From contig NC_133917.1 in NCBI RefSeq assembly GCF_964199755.1, forward strand, positions 4,283,967 through 4,347,966: a DNA stretch of 64,000 bases, in the 5' to 3' direction. Position 1 is the stretch's first letter. The number at the start of each line of letters is the position of its first letter. The position numbers were made by a program, and so were the translations under genes. Source of the DNA: Larus michahellis (taxonomy: Eukaryota > Chordata > Aves > Charadriiformes > Laridae). Shown in pieces: positions 30,701 through 37,252 of this stretch. The notes beneath the pieces were generated by a model. The model searched no databases and was not told the DNA's origin. It was given only the letters and a program-made list of their open reading frames with translations.

Positions 30701-32840
30701 GTGGCACCCCGGGGACAGCCAGGGCACCCAGGGTCACCGGTATGGCTGGGATCCGGATGTGCTGGCACCTTGGGGACACCCAGGTATACCAGTAGGGCTG
30801 GGATACAGGTATGGTGGCACTCTGGGGACACTCAGGGCCACCGATACGGCTGGAATACAGATATGCTGGCACCCTGGGGACACCAAGGGCCACCAATACA
30901 GCCAGGATAGAGATGTGCTGGCACCTTGGGGACCCCCAGGTACACCAGTATGTCTGGGTTACAGACGCGGTGGCACCCTGGGGACACCCAGGGCCACCAA
31001 TACGGCCAGGATAAAGATGTGCTGGCACCTTGGGGACCCCCAGGTACACCAGTATGGCTGGGTTACAGACACGGTGGCACCCTGGGGACACCCAGGGCCA
31101 CAAATACGGCCAGGATAGAGATGTGCTGGCACCTTGGGGACACTCGGGGCCACCAACACAGTTGGGATACAGATGTACTGGCACCATGGGGACAGCCAGG
31201 GCCACTGATATGGCCAGGATACGGCCATGCTGGCACCCTGGGGACATCCCTCTCCCCGTGGGGGGGCCCCCCAGGCCGCCACCCGCTGTGCTGGTCCCCC
31301 ACCGTCCCCTCCGTCCCCAGGTCGGACTGTGCCATCCTCTACAACGACCGCTCGGTGCTGGAGAACCACCACATCAGCGCTGTCTTCCGCATGATGCAGG
31401 ACGACGAGATGAACATCTTCGTCAACCTCACCAAGGACGAGTTTGCGTAAGGTCCCCGTCCCCGTCCCCGGGGTTGTCCCCGGCCGGGACGCGGGGCCCT
31501 GATGGCGTTTCCCCCCCTCCCCGGGGCGCAGGGAGCTGCGGGCTCTGGTCATCGAGATGGTCCTGGCCACCGACATGTCCTGCCACTTCCAGCAGGTGAA
31601 GTCCATGAAGACGTCCCTGCAGCAGCTGGAGAGGTGAGTGCGGGCGCCCGCCTCGGGGCAGGGGGACGTGGTTTTTTTGGGGACAGAGCTCAGCGGCGGG
31701 GTCCCTCCCCCAGGATCGATAAGTCCAAGGTGCTGTCGCTGCTGCTGCACGCGGCCGACATCAGCCACCCCACCAAGCAGTGGTCGGTCCACAGCCGCTG
31801 GACCAAAGCCCTGATGGAGGAGTTCTTCAGGCAGGTAAGGGCGCCTGCGTCCCCCGGGGACGGGCGGTGGGCCGTGGGGACGTCCCCGTGGGGACACGTC
31901 TCCCTTGCCTTGCCAGGGGGACAAGGAAGCTGAGCTGGGGCTGCCCTTCTCGCCCCTCTGCGACCGCACCTCCACGCTGGTGGCCCAGTCCCAGATCGGT
32001 GAGTGGCGCTGGGTCCCCCGTCCCCACCCCTGGCCTCAGCCACCGGCCCCTCCGGGGCCAGGGGGTGTCCCCATCGTCCCCGTCTCCCTTCCTCCCCCCC
32101 CAGGCTTCATCGACTTCATCGTGGAGCCCACCTTCTCGGTGCTGACTGATGTGGCCGAGAAGATGGTGCTGCCCCCCGCCGAGGACCGCACCAAAGCCAA
32201 GGGCAACCCGGCGGCCAGCCAGCAGGCCAGGTCGGCCGTGCCGCCCTGCCTCAGTTTCCCCTTCCCCAGGGGGAGGTGCCGGGGGGCACCCACTTATTCT
32301 GGGACCTGGGAGGTGGCGGTGGTGGCTCTGTCCTGCTCCCAGCTGTCCCTGTCCCCGCAGCTCGCAGTGGCGGCAGACGTCCCTGGATGAGCACCTGGAG
32401 CTGGGGGACGTCAAAGCCGACCTGGCCGGCTTCCGCTCCACCTGGGCCAAGTACATCCAGGAGAACAAGCAGAAGTGGAAGGAGCGGGCGGCCAGCGGTA
32501 GGTGACGGCCACCGCGGCCACCGGGGAGGGGCTGGCGACCGCCCCCGGGGATGCGCAGGGCCAGGGCTGCGCTGAGCATCCCTGGGTGGGGAGGTGGTCC
32601 AAGCGCAGGGTGGGTGACCCCCGGACCCGTGGGGTGGGTGGCCACGGCGGGGAAGGGGGGGGTGTGAGCTGGGGGGAGGGTCTCAGCCCCCGTGTCCCTC
32701 TGGAGCGACCCCCCCCGCCCAGAGCCCCGCGTCCCCCCGCAGGCATCACCAACCAGGCGTCCATCGAGGAGCTGTCGCCCTGCGAGGAGCAGCCGCCCGC
32801 CGCCCCCGGCCGGCACAAGCAGAACGGGGACGTGGAATAG
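15736..32840 (+). CDS. PDE1B: PDE1B, Ca2+/calmodulin-dependent cyclic nucleotide phosphodiesterase, 14 exons
   Basis: Cytosolic enzyme that hydrolyses cAMP and cGMP and is activated by Ca2+/calmodulin. Exons: 15736-15866, 24270-24383, 25250-25435, 27498-27564, 29198-29314, 29433-29573, 30013-30113, 31321-31446, 31532-31633, 31714-31834, 31917-31998, 32104-32230, 32361-32497, 32743-32840. All are GT-AG with matching phases; 1650 nt, 549 residues (human 536). The N-terminal calmodulin-binding basic segment is residues 35-55 (KKIWVKLRALLRYMVKQLE). In the catalytic domain the metal ligands are His234 (YHNQVHAADVTQT), His270-Asp271 (HDYEHTGTTN) and Asp377 (LLHAADISHP). The substrate-binding Gln428 and Phe431 (QSQIGFIDF) match human Q421 and F424. 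The C-terminal RSTWAKYIQENKQKWKERAASGI is conserved. Introns 1, 3, 4 and 7 are swollen by tandem repeats and intron 2 by a CR1 LINE, yet every exon is intact. Confidence 0.97.
15867..16899. other. PDE1B intron 1, proximal part with C28 homopolymer
   Basis: C-rich sequence following the first donor. It includes an uninterrupted run of 28 C at 16202-16229, capable of i-motif on one strand and G-quadruplex on the other. From about 16520 CACGTG- and GCGCACG-rich DNA leads into the Z-DNA-prone array. No gene was recognised. Confidence 0.7.
16900..17510. repeat. Z-DNA-prone minisatellite, about 52-bp units, PDE1B intron 1
   Basis: About twelve near-identical units averaging 52 bp. Each carries GTGTGTGCACACGCGTGTGC followed by AGAGCTGC and an 8-20 nt GTGTACCTGGGTGCCT segment. 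More than half of each unit is alternating purine-pyrimidine, with a self-complementary GCACACGCGTGTGC core, which favours Z-DNA or cruciforms. High identity between units suggests recent amplification. Confidence 0.92.
17511..20105. other. PDE1B intron 1, middle part, no gene recognised
   Basis: GC-rich, mostly non-repetitive intron. Short CACACGCGTG tracts occur near 18660 and 18795. One AT pocket at 19001-19025 (TAATTAAAACAAATTGCAAT then TATCAG) has homeodomain-type and TGATAA-type cores and is the only obvious candidate regulatory site. TCGTTAG/CTAACGA inverted pairs sit at about 18837-18862 and 19692-19707. Open frames are compositional. Confidence 0.5.
20106..20970. repeat. Minisatellite, GATGGGGACCNGTGGGCACC units, PDE1B intron 1
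   Basis: Tandem array with a 20-bp core (GATGGGGACCAGTGGGCACC) alternating with GTTGGGTGCCAGTGGCAGTG, forming composite units of about 60-65 bp and roughly fourteen copies with many substitutions. Confidence 0.9.
20971..21970 (+). promoter_or_regulatory. Upstream region of the PDE1B2 first exon, with Z-DNA-prone tracts
   Basis: GC-rich sequence between a minisatellite and the alternative first exon. From about 21320 to 21750 it contains repeated CACACGCGTG, GTACACACACGTGTGTGTGC and GTGCGCGCGCGTTTGCACGC tracts, all alternating purine-pyrimidine. A promoter for the short PDE1B2 isoform is expected here, but no TATA box or clear initiator was identified. Confidence 0.4.
21971..22023 (+). CDS. 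PDE1B: PDE1B alternative first coding exon (PDE1B2-type N-terminus)
   Basis: An ATG at 21971 opens 17 codons plus two bases, then a GTGAGT donor. The peptide MAEPVTLCRTHLRGPILR resembles the human PDE1B2 leader (MANPVPVQRSHLQGPILR), sharing MA-P, the HL-GPILR core and length. The exon ends in phase 2, the same as the exon ending at 15866, so it splices in frame to 24270 (R-L-R-Y-M). The product would be 523 residues (human PDE1B2 516). It lacks the KKIWVKLRA part of the calmodulin-binding segment, as the human isoform does. It sits in intron 1 of the long form, so an internal promoter is implied. Confidence 0.9.
22024..22519. other. PDE1B intron between exon 1b and the 30-bp array, nothing recognised
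   Basis: GC-rich, non-repetitive intron sequence with no recognised motif or gene. Confidence 0.6.
22520..24020. repeat. 1.5-kb minisatellite, GGGTGCAGGATGAGCTCTGG units, PDE1B intron 1
   Basis: About fifty imperfect units near 30 bp (GGGTGCAGGATGAGCTCTGG plus GTGCAGGGTGCT or ACACAGGGTGCT). Because the unit length is a multiple of three and lacks antisense stops, all three minus frames stay open for 500-780 codons. The conceptual proteins are monotonous Pro-His-Ser repeats with no start context, so they are not called as genes. Confidence 0.92.
24205..24232. repeat. (GT)n microsatellite before PDE1B exon 2
   Basis: About thirteen GT dinucleotides with one interruption, 38 bp upstream of exon 2 (starts 24270). 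It probably lies close to the branch-point region of that intron. Confidence 0.85.
24440..25231 (+). mobile_element. CR1 LINE, 5'-truncated 3' part, in PDE1B intron 2
   Basis: About 790 bp matching the CR1 (chicken repeat 1) 3' region in sense orientation. The conceptual protein contains DLLESSWVARDLGVLGDN, LVAKKANGSLGGIKKSVASR, REVILPLGSALGRPHLE and the FHLNTRRNF and LPREVGESPSLE segments, the end of the CR1 ORF2 reverse transcriptase protein. It ends in the CR1 3' terminus GTGATTCTATGATT. Several frame disruptions and heavy 5' truncation mark it as an old dead copy. It fills 792 of the 866 bp of intron 2 (24384-25249). Confidence 0.95.
25550..27480. repeat. 1.9-kb minisatellite, CACCCAGGTGGGTCCCCAAG units, PDE1B intron 3
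   Basis: Roughly ninety units of about 20-21 bp. To about 26880 the unit is CACCCAGGTGGGTCCCCAAG; beyond that it shifts to CAGCACCCAGGTTTGTCCCC. It occupies nearly all of intron 3 (25436-27497) and stops about 18 bp before the acceptor. Many units contain CAG|GTGGGT, a good match to a vertebrate 5' splice site, on the sense strand of PDE1B. Confidence 0.92.
27740..29165. repeat. 1.4-kb minisatellite, CTGGGCATGGCTGGGCATCA units, PDE1B intron 4
   Basis: Short 10-bp motifs (CTGGGCATNG) arranged into units of about 20-36 bp with TGGGCTGCACTGGGCATGGA, GGGGATTGCTGGGCATCGC and CTGGAATTGCTGGGCTTCA variants. It runs nearly the length of intron 4 (27565-29197). Confidence 0.92.
29574..30012. other. 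PDE1B intron 6, nothing recognised
   Basis: Unique GC-rich intron. A short GCGCACGCGTGCAGTCACAC tract near 29872 is the only structured element seen. Confidence 0.6.
30120..30640. repeat. GGCATGGCAC simple/minisatellite array, PDE1B intron 7
   Basis: Five-base GGCAT/GGCAC steps organised into larger units with ACATCACTGGGGGCATGGCA and GTGTGGTGCAGGTGGCATGG segments. It starts within 10 bp of the exon 7 donor. Confidence 0.9.
30690..31245. repeat. Long-unit minisatellite, about 55-60 bp, PDE1B intron 7
   Basis: About ten copies of a unit that contains GGCACCCTGGGGACACCCAG, GGCCACCAATACGGCCAGGA and TACAGATGTGCT, some with a GTACACCAGTATGGCTGGGT variant. It abuts the GGCATGGCAC array with a short gap. 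The two unrelated arrays fill intron 7. Confidence 0.9.
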
Positions 32841-34865
32841 CACCGGGAGGAGCGAGGTGGGCGCGAGGTGACCCCGGGGCGGGGGGGGGGGCAAACTAGG
32901 AGTGGTGGTGGTGGTGGTGGGAAAGAAGGATTGGTGGCATCGCCATGACTGTCCCCGCCGCCCACCCGTGGCAGGTCCTCGTCCGGCCGAGTGATGCCGT
33001 CTCGCCCAAAGTCTTCGACGCCATCGAGTTCAGCACCATTTGCAGGGAAGGAGCCGCCCGGGGCCGCACAAGGATTCGTGCCAACCTCCGCGCCGGGGGC
33101 ACCCCCGGGGCCAGCCCCCCCGGCAGCCCCCTAACCCGGCCCGTTCTGGCTGCCTGTGCCAAACTGGCCACCGAGCCGCGTGGCTTGGGGCCACGGGTGA
33201 CGGTGACGCCGACCCTCTCACTGCCACGCCAGCGGCTGCCCGGCCTCCCCCCGGCCGGGTTTTGTCCTTATGGCTTTTTAAAAAAGCTTCTTCTCGGTCC
33301 TACCGGGGAGCTGGGGGCTTTGGGGGGGTGGGGGGGTGGATGATGACAGTGGCGCTGGGGACAGCAGGGGACCAAGGGACGGAGGAGCCGTGTTGCCTAT
33401 GCTGTCAGCCCGAGGGCTGCCACCGTCCCCTCTGTGCCCGCTGGGTCTGGTGACACCGTGATGGGCGGCCCCAAATGTCCCCCTGCGCCATCCCCGTCCC
33501 TCCCTGTCCCGGGATCTGTGTCTCTGTGTCACCCTGGGCTTGGGGACACGTCCTTGTGGGGTTTGTCCCCAGGTCCGCCGGCCCCAAGGGCTTCCCCCCT
33601 GGGGTCCTGCCCCAGACGGGGGGGCTGAGGCTGGGAGATGCGGGAGGCAGCGAAGCGGTGATGGGGCAGCACGTGTGGGGCTGGGGCAGCACGTGTGGGG
33701 CCGGAGCAGTGGTAGGAGCTGGGCTGGGGGGGCGGAGGGAGGGCAGGATCGGGCCCTGCAGTGTCAGTCCCTGCCTCCAGCATCCCCCAGTGCCAGCATC
33801 CCCCAGCCCCAGGGTGCCTCCAGGCTCCGGCGTGCTTCCAGCAGTGCTGGCTCCGGCTGTGCCTCCAGCATCCTCCGGCTCCAGCACATCCCCGGTATCC
33901 TCCCCTGCGTCCTCCGGCCCCTCTCTGCCTCCAGCATCCCTGGCTCCAGTCTGCCTCCAGCATCTTCCGGCATCCTGGTGTGCCTTGAGCATCCTCTGGC
34001 ATCCTGGTGTGCCTCCAGCATCCTCCGGCATCCTGGCTCCGGCGTGTCTTGAGCATCCTCCGGCATCCCAGTGTGCCTCCAGCATCCTCTGGCATCCCGG
34101 CTCCGGCATGTCTTGAGTATCCTCCGGCATCCCGGTGTGCCTCCAGCATCCTCCAGCATCCTGGTGTGCCTCGAGCATCCTCTGGCATCCCGGCTCCGGC
34201 ATGTCTTGAGTATCCTCCGGCATCCCGGTGTGCCTCCAGCATCCTCCGGCATCCCAGTTCTAGCGTGTTTTGAGCATCCTCCGGCATCCCGGTGTGCCTC
34301 GAGCATCCTCTGGCATCCCGGTTCTGGCATGTCTCGAGTATCCTCCGGCATCCCGGTGTGCCTTGAGCATCCTCCAGCATCCCAACTCTGGTGTGTCTCG
34401 AGCATCTCCTGGCTCCGTCATGCCTCGAGCATCCTCCGTCATCCCAGAGTGCCTCCAGCAGCCTCCGGCATCCTGGATCGGGTGTGGCTCAAGCATCTCC
34501 TGGCTCCAGCATCCTCCAGCATCCCGGTTCCAGTGTGCCTCCAGCATCCTCTGGCATCCCAGAGTGCCTCCAGCATCCTGGAGCTGGTTTGCCCTGAGCA
34601 TCCTCCGGCATCCCGCTGCCTCCAGCATCTTCCAGCTCCGGCATCCTCCCTCTCCGGCGTCCCGGTCCCGCCGTGGCCGTGGCCCGTCTGTGTTTGTACT
34701 TTTCTACCCCGCGGTGTCGTGTCCCCCCCACCCCGTCCCGTTCCATTCCCCCCCCCCCGCCCCGGTCACTGCTGGCCCAGCTCCACCTCGCGCCCACCCA
34801 CACACGCATGTGAAACCAAGCGCCGCCGCTAACGAGCAATTAATAAATCGTACGCCACCACCAGC
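32841..34865 (+). other. PDE1B: PDE1B 3'UTR with AATAAA at 34842-34847
   Basis: From the stop codon at 32838-32840 to the first good polyadenylation signal, AATAAA at 34842-34847, is about 2.0 kb. The first part (32841-33760) is unique and includes a short (GTG)n/(GGT)n tract at 32901-32921. The rest is a minisatellite (listed separately) followed by a unique AT-richer end containing CTAACGAGCAATTAATAAAT. PPP1R1A converges from the other strand. Confidence 0.65.
33765..34650. repeat. Minisatellite, CATCCTCCGGCATCCCGGTG units, in PDE1B 3'UTR
   Basis: About thirty imperfect units of 29-30 bp (CATCCTCCGGCATCCCGGTG plus TGCCTCCAG or TCTTGAG variants). If the AATAAA at 34842 is the transcript end, the array is part of the mature PDE1B mRNA. 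Confidence 0.9.
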
Positions 34866-35194
34866 CGGGCTCTCGCACCCTCCTCCCAGGGAACTGGGCA
34901 CCCAGTTTGACCCCACTGAGGCGGGGGGGGTGGTGGTGGTGGTGTTGGGGGGCCAGGACGCCTGAGTCCCCCCCCAAGGGGGACAATGCTGGGACCTGGG
35001 GACCACTGGGAGGGGGACAAAGCGGGTGGCACGGCTGGATCGGACCCCTGGGGGTGGGTGCTGCCTCCCCCCCCCCCCCCCCCAGCACCCAAGGGGGGGT
35101 CCCGGTGAAGGCAAGGAGGAGGCGGTGGGGGGGGGGAGGAGAAGGGATCCCTTTAATGCAGCTGAGGCCGGGGGGGGGGTCCCCGCGCCCGCCC

Positions 35195-35440
35195 AGGCGT
35201 GTGCACGCGTGCTCTGTGTGTCCGCACATGCAAATCACGTGCAAAATGCCCCCCCCTCCCCGTGTCCGTGTCCGTGTGTGCACACGCGTGTGCCCCCAAG
35301 GGTGGGGGGGCAAACGCCCGGGGGGTCCCCCACAGGTGCATGCATGTGTGCAACCCCCCCCCCCCGGCCCCCCGGCCACGCGTGTGCAGGCGTGCACCCC
35401 CCCACACACACACATGAGCATGCACACACGCGTGTGCCAC
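35195..35440. repeat. CACACGCGTGTG-rich, Z-DNA-prone tract
   Basis: Several GTGTGCACGCGTGC, GTGCACACGCGTGTGC and CATGCACACACGCGTGTGCC blocks separated by C-runs. It resembles the units of the PDE1B intron 1 array but is not a regular tandem repeat. Confidence 0.7.
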
Positions 35441-35744
35441 TTGGGTGGGGGGGGGGGTGCAGCTCCCCACATCCCTGGGGGGGGCCGCGTGTCCCCCAGC
35501 CCAGGGGGAGGTGACAGCGGGGGTGGCCCTGGGGACACCCCGGGGCTGGCAGTGAAGGGGGGGTGGGGTGGCACGAAGGGTGCTGCTCGGTGTCCCCAGC
35601 ATCACCCGCCCTGGGAACCCGGGGGAGGGGTGTGAGGGGACGGGGGGGGGGAGGTGTTGGAGGGGGGGGTGGGGGGGGGCGCAGCCCGGCTTGCCATTGT
35701 CCCCAGAGACCCCCCGGAGGGTGGGGGGGACCTGCCCGCGGCAA

Positions 35745-35912
35745 TACAAAAAAAATAAAATAAAATAAAAATAATCCTGCGGAAGCCCCAGAGCAGCCGC
35801 CGAAATCTTAGAAAACGCTCGGAATAAAAAATTAAAAAAAAAAAAACAAAACCAAAAACAAACCCAAACCAAAACCAATTAATAAAAATAAAATAAAAAA
35901 AAATTATCCCGG
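35745..35912. other. A-rich island in GC-rich DNA
   Basis: A sharply bounded segment dominated by AAATAAAATA on the top strand, with a GC-normal core at about 35775-35820. It is the most AT-rich stretch in the window. On the minus strand it reads as U-rich ATTTTATTTT, compatible with AU-rich 3'UTR sequence of PPP1R1A. Alternatively it is a degenerate simple repeat. Confidence 0.6.
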
Positions 35913-36159
35913 CGGCGTTCGGCTCCTCCGGCCCCGCCGCGGCCTCGGCCGGCCCCGCTGCACCTGGGGACAGAGGGGAGCCGTGCTGGGGGACGGGGAC
36001 ACCAGGGGACAGCGGGGGACACCGGGGGACAGCGGGCGGGGGGGCGGCTACAGCCCCATCCCCAGCAATGCCCAGAGCCACCCCCCGGCTGCCACCCTCG
36101 CCCTGGGCCACTGTCCCCTTCCCTGGCAGCGTGTCCAGGATACCCCCCCCCGGGGTTCC

Positions 36160-37235
36160 AGTACCCCCCCAGCGTCCCAGTACAGTGTCCCAGTACATGC
36201 ACGCACCAACCCCTCCCTGCCCCCCCCCCCCAGTATCCCAGTGCCTTCCCTGAGTCCCAGTGCACCCTCCGGTACCCCACTAGCCCCCAGGGTCCCAGTA
36301 CAGTGTCCCAGTGCCTCCCAGTGTCCCCTCAGTGCCCCAGTACACCCCCCAGTGCCCCCATACACCCCGCAGTGTCCCAGTACACCCCCCCAGTGCCCCA
36401 GTAGTGTCCCAGTACACCCCCCCACAGTATCCCAGTGCCTTCCCCGTGTCCCAGTGCACCCTCTGGTACCCCACTAGCCCCCAGGGCCCCAGTACAGTGT
36501 CCCAGTGCCTCCCAGTGCCCCAGTACACCCCGCAGTGTCCCAGTATGGTGTCCCAATAACCCCCCAGTGTCCCAGTACCTGCCCCAGTGTCCCAGTGTCC
36601 CCTCAGTGCCCCAGTACAACCCCCAGTGCCCCAGTACTTCCCCCCCTCCAGTATCCCAGTGCCTTCCCCGTGTCCCAGTGCACCCCCCAGTACCCCAGTA
36701 GCTCCCAGGGCTCCAGTACAGTGTCCCAGTGCCCGAGTAGTGTCCCAGTACCCCCCCAGTGCCCCAGTACAGTATCCCAGTGCACACCCAGTGTCCCAGT
36801 ACGGTGTCCCAGTACCCCCCAGTGCCCCAGTACATGCCCCCAGTGCCCCAGTACAGTGTCCCAGTACCCCCCCACCAGTAGCCCAGTGCCTTCCCCGTGT
36901 CCCAGTGCACCCTCCAGTGCCCCAATAGCTCCCAGGGCTCCAGTACAGTGTCCCAGTGTCCCAGTAGTGTCCCAGTACCCCCCCAGTGCCCCAGTACAGT
37001 ATCCCAGTGCACCCCAAATGTCCCAGTACAGTGTCCCAGTACCCCCACAGTGTCCCAGTGTCCCCCCAGTGTCCCAGTACACCCCCCCAGTGCCCCCATA
37101 CCATCCCCTAGGACCCCCTAGTGCCCCAGTACAGTGTCCCAGTACCTCCCCAGAGCTCCAGTACAGTGTCCCAGTATACCCAGTACATCCCCCCAGCGCC
37201 CCCATACAGTGTCCCAGTGTCCTGTCCCCCCCCCC
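36160..37235. repeat. Minisatellite, CAGTGTCCCAGTACC units, PPP1R1A 3' region
   Basis: About 1.1 kb of 13-18 bp steps (CAGTGTCCCAGTACCCCCC, CAGTACAGTGTCCCAGTGCC) with a longer periodicity of about 225-240 bp marked by TTCCCCGTGTCCCAGTGCAC. It lies just downstream of the PPP1R1A stop codon, in either the 3'UTR or a 3'UTR intron. Confidence 0.9.
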
Positions 37236-37252
37236 GTGCCCCCAGTACGTAC

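Larger units (their letters stand above)
35135..35963 (-). other. PPP1R1A: Possible spliced 3'UTR exon of PPP1R1A
   Basis: On the minus strand an acceptor (CTGTCCCCAG) ends just above 35963 and ATTAAA lies at 35157-35152. The coding exon that ends at 37253 finishes TAG|GTACGT, a consensus donor starting right after the stop codon, so the 3'UTR may be spliced to this exon. The exon would carry a U-rich, AU-element-like stretch (complement of 35745-35912). This is inference from splice and polyA motifs only. Confidence 0.35.

Noticed and set aside
35602-36198. Minus-strand frame with a Phe/Ile-rich, membrane-like stretch
   Set aside because: The hydrophobic run is the translation of the A-rich island on the opposite strand; no gene model supports it.
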